Positions 10,285 to 21,125 of a stretch of DNA of 64,000 nt are shown here, piece by piece. Within the stretch, counting starts at the first letter, position 1. Each line of letters opens with the position of its first letter. This DNA is from Argyresthia goedartella (lineage: Eukaryota > Arthropoda > Insecta > Lepidoptera > Argyresthiidae). Under the pieces are notes generated by a model, which was not told where the DNA came from, searched no databases, and worked only from the letters and a program-made list of their open reading frames with translations. The DNA is taken from the NCBI GenBank assembly GCA_949825045.1, contig OX463814.1:30336383-30400382 (forward strand). Reading direction: 5' to 3'. The position numbers and the translations under genes were made by a program.

Positions 10285-11574
10285 CACAGTCAGGTCATAA
10301 GTTCTGTCACACAATAAAAACTTTTGAATTTAGAACGCTGGCCACAAAAAAGTTTATAGAATTCGAATTTCGAATTTTTCATGAAAATAAAAATGTGTAC
10401 TTTTTAGAATTTTCCTCATTTTTAAATATGGAGTGGACACTTAAAGAAAACCGTGTCGCAGTTATTGCGTTGCATCGTTGCGGTTACGCGCCAATTCAGA
10501 TTTTCGACTTACTGAAAAATTTGAATATAACCAAAAGATTCGTTTATCGTACCATAAAACGATACAATGAAGACTCTAGTGTAGATGACAGGTCAAGAAG
10601 TGGTCGCCCTCGCTCTGTTAGGACTCCAGCAGTAATAAAAGCTGTGAAGGCGCGAATTCAAAGAAATCCCATACGTAAGCAGAAACTGTTGGCCCTTCAG
10701 ATGGCGTTAAGCAGTTAAATGAAGACTTAGGGCTTAGGGCATATCGAAAAAAAACAGGACATCGTTTGGACGCTCGTTTAATGGACCTGAGACTGAAGAG
10801 ATGCCGCGCTTTGTTGAAGCGGTACGCGGGAAAAAAGCATCGGGAAATTCTTTTTGCGGATGAAAAAAATTTCACCGTGGTAGAGAGCTACAATAAACAA
10901 AATGATAAGGTGTACGCACACAGCAGTGAAGAAGCGAGCAACCGTATTCCGCGTGTCCAACGAGGTCATTTTCCATCCTCGCTCATTGTTTGTTTGGGAG
11001 TCTCTTATTGGGGCTTAACTGAGGTACATTTTTGTGAGAAAGGCGTAAAAACGAATGCAGTTGTGTATCAAAATACAGTCCTCAAGAACCTTGTGGAACC
11101 TGTTTCTCATACCATGTTTAATAACAGGCACTGGGTTTTCCAACAAGATTCTGCGCCAGCTCATAGAGCGAAAAGCACACAAGACTGGCTGGCGGCGCGT
11201 GAAATCGACTTCATCCGGCACGAAGACTGGCCCTCCTCCAGTCCAGATTTGAGTCCGTTAGATTACAAGATATGGCAATACTTTGAGGAAAAGGCCTGCT
11301 CAAAGCCTCATCCTGATTTGGAGTCACTCAAGGCATACTTGATTAAGGCAGCCGCCGATATTGACATGGACCTCGTTCGTGCTGTGATAGACGACTGGCC
11401 GCGCAGAATAAAGGCCTGTATTCAAAATCGCGGGGGTCATTTTGAATAAACTTTATTACCATAAGAATCTATGTTTTATTAACTTCATTTTGCTATATAA
11501 ACGATTACATAAATAATAAACATGTCTAAATTATTTCATATTGCACATGTGACAGAACTTATGACCTGACTATG
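10285..11574 (+). mobile_element. maT-type mariner (DD37D), full length, in ORF2 (unit 1)
   Basis: 1,290 bp bounded by 26-bp terminal inverted repeats with one mismatch (left CACAGTCAGGTCATAAG..., right complement CATAGTCAGGTCATAAG...) and flanked by TA on both sides (10283-10284 and 11575-11576), the standard Tc1/mariner target duplication. The interior encodes one transposase in the same direction as the LINE. Removing element plus one TA rejoins ORF2 in frame (KALY-IAST), so the insertion is clean and younger than the LINE. Confidence 0.93.
10428..11449 (+). pseudogene. maT-type mariner transposase, frameshifted (unit 1)
   Basis: ATG at 10428 starts MEWTLKENRVAVIALHRCGY with paired helix-turn-helix motifs and the GRPRSVRTP linker (to about 10650). 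Around 10690-10720 the frame jumps: LALQMALSS-stop replaces an expected LQMG...KxxLNEDLGLR segment, so a few codons and a frame are lost in the second HTH. The catalytic part runs to 11449: ILFADEKNFTV (first Asp), WVFQQDSAPAHRAK (second Asp), SPDLSPLDYKIW (third Asp). 37 residues separate the last two Asp, i.e. DD37D, the maT group of Tc1/mariner. All five units share the break, so this copy was dead before amplification. Confidence 0.9.
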
Positions 11575-11576
11575 TA

Positions 11577-11889
11577 TATTGCCTCTACCCTGCCTTTATG
11601 TATAGAAGTAGCTACATTTGTGATGCAAAATAAAAAAATGTTTACAGAAGCGAAAAACCTAACATCTAGGAGTCTAAAGAAACCTAACAAACTTACCCTT
11701 GATGTGATCCCAAAAAGTGCAAGATTTACAAAAAACTGCTACGCTATGTGCACAACAATTTGGAACAAATTACCAAGTCACCACCAAATTATAAGTAACA
11801 AACAGAAATTTAAAAAAGTTATAAAATATTGGTTAATGCAACATGTTTTCTACTCGATTAAGGAATTCCTAGCACATAATGTTAAAATT
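11577..11889 (+). pseudogene. LINE ORF2 C-terminal end after the mariner (unit 1)
   Basis: Continues ORF2: LPLCIEVATFVMQNKKMF, then IPKSARFTKNCYAM, IWNKLPSHHQI and FKKVIKYWLMQHVFYSIKEF, the usual LINE C-terminus of the CR1/Jockey group. The frame is open through the unit junction at 11889/11890 into unit 2 sequence and stops at 12030, so the natural ORF2 stop and 3' UTR are absent here (they survive only in unit 5). Confidence 0.85.
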
Positions 11890-12090
11890 AACATAAACTT
11901 AAGTACACAAAACATAAAAAGAAGTTTGTTGATCATTTATCTAAACACACTTTGGTGGACATTTATCCATTCTGGCAGTAATTTCGAATTTATTGGTAGT
12001 AAAATAGGTGCGCTTTTTGTAATCGTTTAAACATAAGCCCTATTCTTACTGTTTTCGTATTATAAGGGTGGAGGGGAGGGGGGAATAAAC

Positions 12091-13419
12091 GGGAATGTTG
12101 ATATTTCCATACTGGCCTTCTCGTCATGGTTCCCATGGCTAAACAGTTTACGTCTAACGGACATCGTTTTCCTAAACGACGCTTTACGATCTCATTCCAG
12201 GATGCATCTATCACAGCAGACGACCCTGGATGCCCCAGTAGTCTCAGGCAGGCCTTCAGACGTTGAGGAGTTCAAAGCGAAGCGTTAGCGCTTATGATAG
12301 CTTCTGTTTCGGCCAACACCCTAAAGCAGTATAATTCCTGTTTGAGATTATGGCGGAGCTACTGCACGAATAATATTTGTAATTTTTTGGACCCTTCAAT
12401 AGCGTCTGTAATTAAATTTTTAACAGAACAATTTCAGAAATGAGCATCACATGACTCACTAAACAGCCACCGGTAAGTTTTTTCATTAGTTTTATAAGAA
12501 ATAAATAATAATAAATAGCTTCCGATGAACAAACAAATAGACTCCTAAATGGTAATTTTGGAATTAGGCCTAGACTATCTAAATATAGGCAAGTTTGGGA
12601 CCCTCAAATAGTTCTCAACTTCGTATCGGACTGGTACCTTAATATAAATTTACCTCTTGATAAATTAACTAAAAAAAAATACTATTCTTATTGCATTGTC
12701 CTGTTTAAACATTATCACTAATTATAATCAATAATATATTGTGATTTCACAAAGTCAAATGATCGTAACTGTGTCAGATCTTATAAAAAATCTTTGCTCC
12801 AGGGCTTAAGCAGACGGCTTTGTTACTGCCTTACTTTAATCAGAAGCCAAATGTTTGTCCAGCAAAATGTATTGAAGATTATTTAACTATAACCAAAAAA
12901 TTGAGACAATCCTACGAAATAAGTAAATTATTCATCAAAAACCATCAGTCGATGGATAAAGGATGTGTTATAATAATAATAATAATACCTTGGACATTAT
13001 TTACACACATTGATCTAGCCCCAAACTAGGATTCCCTGTATCTTGGGTACTATTCAACGATACACATACTTATATAGATAAATATTATACTTAGATAGAT
13101 AAACAACCATAACTAGGTTACAAACATCCGTTCTCCTTAAATAAATATTTTCCCCCAGCGGGACTCGAACCCGGGACCCTTGGCTTCGTAGGCAGGGTCA
13201 CTGCCGACTCAGCCATTCGGGTCATGTTACCGGCGAGTGGGATTGATGTAGCGACGTTCAGCGCAGCACGCGTCACGCGCCGCCACATCGAGCGCGCACG
13301 CAGCTGGTATCACAGTAAATACTATCCGTAAGACAGCTAGCTGGACACCTAATTCACAACCATTTGCAAAGTTTTATAACCGTCCCGTCATCACAGAAAA
13401 CTTTGCAAATGCATTAATT
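12091..13419 (+). pseudogene. DIRS-like tyrosine recombinase remnant (unit 2)
   Basis: As in unit 1 but with 222 bp more at the 5' side. That segment reads in one + frame SILAFSSWFPWLNSL...VVSGRPSDVEEFKAK and crosses the point where unit 1 is gapped (SD-VEEF) without a break. This resembles the stretch between RNase H and recombinase of DIRS elements (...WFPxL...LSG...) and argues that the 222 bp are original. Split by the SINE at 12969-13223. Confidence 0.6.
12969..13223 (-). mobile_element. tRNA-derived SINE (unit 2)
   Basis: Same insertion, A/B boxes and (ATT)n tail as in unit 1, at the equivalent position. Confidence 0.85.
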
Positions 13420-14266
13420 GTTTGCGTCTAATCAAAAATTTGTTTGATTTATCTATGGATATCTCATTAAGATAAAGATGCTTTATGATTTATTAGTATT
13501 ATCAAGGGTATTTTGCTTAATTTCGTTAAAGTAAGGTTGTATACAGGTGGCGCTAGTTGCCATGTAAACATTGAGCTCCGTATAAATAATCATTTTAATA
13601 GATAAAAGTACATAGAATTACAAAAAATCTGATTTTTTCGGTAAATAGTAAGCCAATTGAAATGTGGAATTGTTATCCAATGATGAAAGCTAGTACAAAC
13701 AATATTATAACAAAGTGATTACAAGTGAGTGCGAAGTGATAAAAACCAAACAAATCATATGTGTAATGCAACTGTGACGAACAAATATCCTGCGCAAGGT
13801 GAAAAGTGAAGAAAAACTACTAGTGCAATACTCTAAGACTGGATAAAACAATAAATATCACATAAACATCATAACAAGATAACGGTATTTTAACGATCAC
13901 ATTATCAGTCTACCGGCACTTAAAAGAGACAACACAGATCAACTACGCAGCGTGAGGTTATAAACCCTATATTTCGCTAACGTTTGTAACACCTCGATAG
14001 CATAAACTACAACTTTTTTATTTTTCTTGAATATCGCCTAATTTACATGTGGATGTGTGGTTCGAATCCAGCAGAAAACGAAAAGTAAACAAAAAAAAAC
14101 CATTTGCTTGGAATAAAAATTCTCGCCACTAGCGACATCTTAAATTATGAGTAGTATCACAGGAAATCATACTGACTTGGACTCTGCCACAAACTTGATC
14201 TAACTGCAACGCAAATTAATTAGTTCAAGGATCTGACAATAGAGGACGGTAATAGTGCTTGTAAGG

Positions 14267-15989
14267 ATGATTTGTACAGTATGCAAAGTATTCGTGTATA
14301 CAAACGAGTCACTCACATGCTCGAACTGTAATAACCATTTTCATCACAATTGCCTGAATATCACCACAGCACATTATATGGCCAACACCGGGCGATGGAA
14401 GAATTTTAAATGTGATGCATGTCAACACCCGCAGCAAGTAAGTCCACATAAACAGGAATACTCGGATACATCGTCATCCTCGAACAGCAAGAACACTACT
14501 CCATTCACTTCTTCTTCAGCTAATGTAAATGTCACAAAATGAGGGCCTCGTAAGTTGATTACCAGCTTACACGAACTGCAAGACTCGCATGACGTATTAT
14601 CTGTCTTGGATCTCAGCTATCGAAGCCTGCGATATAAGAAGCGAGGAGAAACTGGAGGAACTGCAAGAAAATAACGACAAGCTACGCATAAAACTTGACA
14701 CAGCAAACACTGAGATAGAAAACCTGAACCTGGAGATTGCTACCCTGAATAGAATACTGGCAGATAAAAATAAAAAATTGAATTATATAAAGCTGTACGT
14801 CTTGATGAAACCATGAACAAACAGAAATCGTACCCAAAATTTTACTCTCCCCAGTACCGCAAAATACAGGTCGGGTATCCACGAAAATCGCCGATAGAGT
14901 TTACCAGTCGTGTTGTTACACAGATGTAGCCAAAGGACACAATCGTGAACAAGTTGCCAAATCAAGACAATAAATTGTTGACTAGCATTCCGGATGGTTT
15001 GTCAGGCGAAACCCCTCTGTTTCGACCTGAAAATGTATTGGCATCAATACCATGAACAAACAGAAATCGTACCCAAAATTTTACTCTCCCTAGTACCGCA
15101 AAATACAGGTCGGGTATCCACGAAAATCGCCGATAGAGTTTACCAGTCGTGTTGTTACACAGATGGAGCCAAAGGACACAATCGTGAACAAGTTGCCAAA
15201 TCAAGACAATAAATTGTTGACTAGCATTCCGGATGGTTTGTCAGGCGAAACCCCTCTGTTTCGACCTGAAAATGTATTGGCATCAATACGAGCGATCGAC
15301 TCCCAAAAACTTAGTAACACTCTGAGTAATACAAAATCAACAACGCAACCACCACAAGAGCGACGACGTGTTATGATTCTATCGGATGAACAGGGCAGAG
15401 GAATGTGTAACCGTCTCCAAGGACTCTTAGGGGAAGAATTTAGAGTAGAGTCGGTCATCAAACCGTACGCCACCATGGGCAAGGTGCTAGAATCTTGTTC
15501 TCTATTATGCAAGAGTTATGGGAAAAATGACCACATAGTCATATTAGGAGGTTCAAACGACAAAGATCCTATTAGGCTAAAATTTTTACTTTACTATAAT
15601 TTAAATTCACTTGTAAATTCGAATGTAATACTCTGCAACGTCGTCAGCACAAATGCGAATTTAAAAGAAAAAAGAATATTAACTCCACATTTAGGTATTT
15701 GTGCTCTCGATTTACACATGCAACCTACTTAGATATAAATGACAATGAATGCTCAAATAGAATAAAACTTAACAAATTATTTACATGCAGAAATTTGACA
15801 AAAGAAATCACTGTATCCTCAAACTACGCCAAAACACAAGAGCAGCTACCTCTAGCAGTAAATTCTGGAACTAAGACAAACTAGGTAACTTCGGTTGATA
15901 TGCATACTCAGACTGACTCGGTTACTTCTTCGGATTATAATTCAAATACTGAGAAGCAGCCAAAGACCCTAAAATTTTTTCGTGCATAA
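14267..15989 (+). pseudogene. LINE ORF1, PHD/coiled-coil/esterase-like (unit 2)
   Basis: Same breaks as unit 1: TGA at 14540, the 239-bp duplication at 14812-15289, a frameshift near 15698 and TAG at 15882. Here both 239-bp copies carry GGCGAAACC, whereas in the other units the second copy has GGTGAAACC. Confidence 0.75.
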
Positions 15990-16010
15990 TCATAGAAATG
16001 ATTGCAATAA

Positions 16011-17142
16011 TACTGTATCAAGTTTTTTAGTAATGCATCAAAATATTCAGGCATTTTTCCAGACAGATTAAAGATAAGCATTGTAAAACCTTTATTCAAA
16101 AAAGGTGATAAGAATCTTATAGAAAATTATAGACCTGTTACCCTAATACCAATATTTTCGAAACTCTTTGAAAAAGTAATGCATAATAAACTTTCATCTT
16201 TTTTGTCAAAGTATAATATTATAACCGAAAATCAATACGGGTTTCAAAGAGAAAAATCTACAACTCTAGCAACATTTAATTTGGTAAACGACATACTTCA
16301 CAGACTAAACGATGATAACTATGTGACAATTCTATTCTTTGACATGTCAAAGGCATTCGATTTCGTGTCCCACAAGCTGCTTATGACAAAACTTTATACA
16401 TACGGTGTAAGAGAACCGGCATATAACTGGGTTCAAACCTACCTAAAAAATAGGTCTCGAACTGTAGAGATTACCGGATTTGATGCCGCAAGGAATTTAA
16501 AAACTTACAAATCCGAACCTAAATTTAATAAATTCGGCGTGTCTCAAGGTAGTGTACTCGGACCGCTCCTATTTCTGCTCTACATTAACGATATTACTGA
16601 AATTACTAAGTATAGAAATATATTATTCGCTGATGACATAACAGTAATTATAGCAACACCAAAACTACATTCATTATCAATACATGAAAAGGAAATAAAT
16701 GACGTAATATTAAATACTATTAATTGGCTAAATAAAAATAATTTAAATATAAATATTAATAAAACCTGTTATATCAATTTCAATAATATAAATAATCTTA
16801 ATGTATCACATAATAATATAATTGTTAAAAATGCTGAATGTGTTAGATTTTTGGGTATTGACATTGATAATAAATTACATTGGAAATTTCAAATAGATCG
16901 CGTTTGCAATAAATTAAATAGGTTTTCGTATGCTCTTGGTAAGCAGACTAGAGTGGATAGCAGAGACACAGCATTAATAGCATATTTTGCATACGTAGAG
17001 TCAGTACTGAGATACGGGTTGCTTGTTTGGGGAAACAGCACAGACGTCAACAAGGCATTTGTGGCTCAAAAGAAATGTATTAGATCAATCGTAGGAGTTG
17101 CCCCAGACGTATCATGTAAACAATTATTTAAAGCTCTATATA
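16011..17142 (+). pseudogene. LINE RT domain (unit 2)
   Basis: All RT motifs as in unit 1, one amino-acid change (NRSRTVEI for NRSQTVEI, near 16457). Open through the mariner TIR to 17576. Confidence 0.9.
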
Positions 17143-18433
17143 CACAGTCAGGTCATAAGTTCTGTCACACAATAAAAACTTTTGAATTTAGAACGCTGGC
17201 CACAAAAAAGTTTATAGAATTCGAATTTCGAATTTTTCATGAAAATAAAAATGTGTACTTTTTAGAATTTTCCTCATTTTTAAATATGGAGTGGACACTT
17301 AAAGAAAACCGTGTCGCAGTTATTGCGTTGCATCGTTGCGGTTACGCGCCAATTCAGATTTTCGACTTACTGAAAAATTTGAATATAACCAAAAGATTCG
17401 TTTATCGTACCATAAAACGATACAATGAAGACTCTAGTGTAGATGACAGGTCAAGAAGTGGTCGCCCTCGCTCTGTTAGGACTCCAGCAGTGATAAAAGC
17501 TGTGAAGGCGCGAATTCAAAGAAATCCCATACGTAAGCAGAAACTGTTGGCCCTTCAGATGGCGTTAAGCAGTTAAATGAAGACTTAGGGCTTAGGGCAT
17601 ATCGAAAAAAAAACAGGACATCGTTTGGACGCTCGTTTAATGGACCTGAGACTGAAGAGATGCCGCGCTTTGTTGAAGCGGTACGCGGGAAAAAAGCATC
17701 GGGAAATTCTTTTTGCGGATGAAAAAAATTTCACCGTGGTAGAGAGCTACAATAAACAAAATGATAAGGTGTACGCACACAGCAGTGAAGAAGCGAGCAA
17801 CCGTATTCCGCGTGTCCAACGAGGTCATTTTCCATCCTCGCTCATTGTTTGTTTGGGAGTCTCTTATTGGGGCTTAACTGAGGTACATTTTTGTGAGAAA
17901 GGCGTAAAAACGAATGCAGTTGTGTATCAAAATACAGTCCTCAAGAACCTTGTGGAACCTGTTTCTCATACCATGTTTAATAACAGGCACTGGGTTTTCC
18001 AACAAGATTCTGCGCCAGCTCATAGAGCGAAAAGCACACAAGACTGGCTGGCGGCGCGTGAAATCGACTTCATCCGGCACGAAGACTGGCCCTCCTCCAG
18101 TCCAGATTTGAGTCCGTTAGATTACAAGATATGGCAATACTTTGAGGAAAAGGCCTGCTCAAAGCCTCATCCTGATTTGGAGTCACTCAAGGCATACTTG
18201 ATTAAGGCAGCCGCCGATATTGACATGGACCTCGTTCGTGCTGTGATAGACGACTGGCCGCGCAGAATAAAGGCCTGTATTCAAAATCGCGGGGGTCATT
18301 TTGAATAAACTTTATTACCATAAGAATCTATGTTTTATTAACTTCATTTTGCTATATAAACGATTACATAAATAATAAACATGTCTAAATTATTTCATAT
18401 TGCACATGTGACAGAACTTATGACCTGACTATG
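17143..18433 (+). mobile_element. maT-type mariner (unit 2)
   Basis: 1,291 bp with the same TIRs and TA flanks; one extra A in the A-run near 17610. Transposase pieces at 17286-17576 and 17625-18308, with the common HTH frameshift. Confidence 0.92.
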
Positions 18434-18435
18434 TA

Positions 18436-18749
18436 TATTGCCTCTACCCTGCCTTTATGTATAGAAGTAGCTACATTTGTGATGCAAAATAAAAAAATGT
18501 TTACAGAAGCGAAAAACCTAACTATCTAGGAGTCTAAAGAAACCTAACAAACTTACCCTTGATGTGATCCCAAAAAGTGCAAGATTTACAAAAAACTGCT
18601 ACGCTATGTGCACAACAATTTGGAACAAATTACCAAGTCACCACCAAATTATAAGTAACAAACAGAAATTTAAAAAAGTTATAAAATATTGGTTAATGCA
18701 ACATGTTTTCTACTCGATTAAGGAATTCCTAGCACATAATGTTAAAATT
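18436..18749 (+). pseudogene. LINE ORF2 C-terminal end (unit 2)
   Basis: Carries a one-base insertion at about 18521 (AACTATCTAGG against AACATCTAGG), so the frame entered after the mariner ends early and only the later part (from 18564) stays open into unit 3. Unit-specific damage. Confidence 0.85.
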
Positions 18750-18950
18750 AACATAAACTTAAGTACACAAAACATAAAAAGAAGTTTGTTGATCATTTAT
18801 CTAAACACACTTTGGTGGACATTTATCCATTCTGGCAGTAATTTCGAATTTATTGGTAGTAAAATAGGTGCGCTTTTTGTAATCGTTTAAACATAAGCCC
18901 TATTCTTACTGTTTTCGTATTATAAGGGTGGAGGGGAGGGGGGAATAAAC

Positions 18951-20278
18951 GGGAATATTGATATTTCCATACTGGCCTTCTCGTCATGGTTCCCATGGCT
19001 AAACAGTTTACGTCTAACGGACATCGTTTTCCTAAACGACGCTTTACGATCTCATTCCAGGATGCATCTATCACAGCAGACGACCCTGGATGCCCCAGTA
19101 GTCTCAGGCAGGCCTTCAGACGTTGAGGAGTTCAAAGCGAAGCGTTAGCGCTTATGATAGCTTCTGTTTCGGCCAACACCCTAAAGCAGTATAATTCCTG
19201 TTTGAGATTATGGCGGAGCTACTGCACGAATAATATTTGTAATTTTTTGGACCCTTCAATAGCGTCTGTAATTAAATTTTTAACAGAACAATTTCAGAAA
19301 TGAGCATCACATGACTCACTAAACAGCCACCGGTAAGTTTTTTCATTAGTTTTATAAGAAATAAATAATAATAAATAGCTTCCGATGAACAAACAAATAG
19401 ACTCCTAAATGGTAATTTTAGAATTAGGCCAGACTATCTAAATATAGGCAAGTTTGGGACCCTCAAATAGTTCTCAACTTCGTATCGGACTGGTACCTTA
19501 ATATAAATTTACCTCTTGATAAATTAACTAAAAAAAAATACTATTCTTATTGCATTGTCCTGTTTAAACATTATCACTAATTATAATCAATAATATATTG
19601 TGATTTCACAAAGTCAAATGATCGTAACTGTGTCAGATCTTATAAAAAATCTTTGCTCCAGGGCTTAAGCAGACGGCTTTGTTACTGCCTTACTTTAATC
19701 AGAAGCCAAATGTTTGTCCAGCAAAATGTATTGAAGATTATTTAACTGTAACCAAAAAATTGAGACAATCCTACGAAATAAGTAAATTATTCATCAAAAA
19801 CCATCAGTCGATGGATAAAGGATGTGTTATAATAATAATAATAATACCTTGGACATTATTTACACACATTGATCTAGCCCCAAACTAGGATTCCCTGTAT
19901 CTTGGGTACTATTCAACGATACACATACTTATATAGATAAATATTATACTTAGATAGATAAACAACCATAACTAGGTTACAAACATCCGTTCTCCTTAAA
20001 TAAATATTTTCCCCCAGCGGGACTCGAACCCGGGACCCTTGGCTTCGTAGGCAGGGTCACTGCCGACTCAGCCATTCGGGTCATGTTACCGGCGAGTGGG
20101 ATTGATGTAGCGACGTTCAGCGCAGCACGCGTCACGCGCCGCCACATCGAGCGCGCACGCAGCTGGTATCACAGTAAATACTATCCGTAAGACAGCTAGC
20201 TGGACACCTAATTCACAACCATTTGCAAAGTTTTATAACCGTCCCGTCATCACAGAAAACTTTGCAAATGCATTAATT
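18951..20278 (+). pseudogene. DIRS-like tyrosine recombinase remnant (unit 3)
   Basis: As unit 2; the 2-bp deletion near 19428 adds another frameshift before the LSKYRQVWDPQ block. SINE at 19828-20082. Confidence 0.6.
19828..20082 (-). mobile_element. tRNA-derived SINE (unit 3)
   Basis: Equivalent to the unit 1 SINE, same flanks. Confidence 0.85.
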
Positions 20279-21125
20279 GTTTGCGTCTAATCAAAATTAT
20301 GTTTGATTTATCTATGGATATCTCATTAAGATAAAGATGCTTTATGATTTATTAGTATTATCAAGGGTATTTTGCTTAATTTCGTTAAAGTAAGGTTGTA
20401 TACAGGTGGCGCTAGTTGCCATGTAAACATTGAGCTCCGTATAAATAATCATTTTAATAGATAAAAGTACATAGAATTACAAAAAATCTGATTTTTTCGG
20501 TAAATAGTAAGCCAATTGAAATGTGGAATTGTTATCCAATGATGAAAGCTAGTACAAACAATATTATAACAAAGTGATTACAAGTGAGTGCGAAGTGATA
20601 AAAACCAAACAAATCATATGTGTAATGCAACTGTGACGAACAAACATCCTGCGCAAGGTGAAAAGTGAAGAAAAACTACTAGTGCAATACTCTAAGACTG
20701 GATAAAACAATAAATATCACATAAACATCATAACAAGATAACGGTATTTTAACGATCACATTATCAGTCTACCGGCACTTAAAAGAGACAACACAGATCA
20801 ACTACGCAGCGTGAGGTTATAAACCCTATATTTCGCTAACGTTTGTAACACCTCGATAGCATAAACTACAACTTTTTTATTTTTCTTGAATATCGCCTAA
20901 TTTACATGTGGATGTGTGGTTCGAATCCAGCAGAAAACGAAAAGTAAACAAAAAAAAACCATTTGCTTGGAATAAAAATTCTCGCCACTAGCGACATCTT
21001 AAATTATGAGTAGTATCACAGGAAATCATACTGACTTGGACTCTGCCACAAACTTGATCTAACTGCAACGCAAATTAATTAGTTCAAGGATCTGACAATA
21101 GAGGACGGTAATAGTGCTTGTAAGG

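Larger units (their letters stand above)
5254..11889 (+). repeat. Array unit 1 (6,636 bp)
   Basis: Left-most unit; its first 150 bp (to 5403) match the other units with two differences (ATCCAAAC and GCGCATTTT here against ATCTAAAC and GCGCTTTTT). It lacks the 222 bp found at 12040-12261 in unit 2 and at the same place in units 3-5. Private variants include AGTAATAAAAG near 10630 (AGTGATAAAAG elsewhere) and TTTTGCTCTCCC in the second 239-bp repeat. It shares GTAACC, TCAAAATTATG and AAACATCC with unit 3. Confidence 0.95.
11890..18749 (+). repeat. Array unit 2 (6,860 bp)
   Basis: Contains the 222 bp (12040-12261) missing from unit 1. It shares ATAACC, TCAAAAATTTG and AAATATCC with units 4 and 5. 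Private variants: TCTCGAACTG (Gln to Arg in RT), an extra A in the mariner (GAAAAAAAAAC near 17610), an inserted base in CCTAACTATCTAGG near 18521 that shifts the ORF2 end, and GGCGAAACC in the second 239-bp repeat. Confidence 0.95.

Noticed and set aside
11015..11221. 68-codon - strand ORF repeated in every unit
   Set aside because: Shadow of the mariner transposase catalytic region on the other strand.
11990..12214. 74-codon - strand ORF in the 222-bp segment
   Set aside because: The + strand reading of the same segment joins the recombinase in frame and resembles DIRS sequence; the - frame has no recognisable domain.
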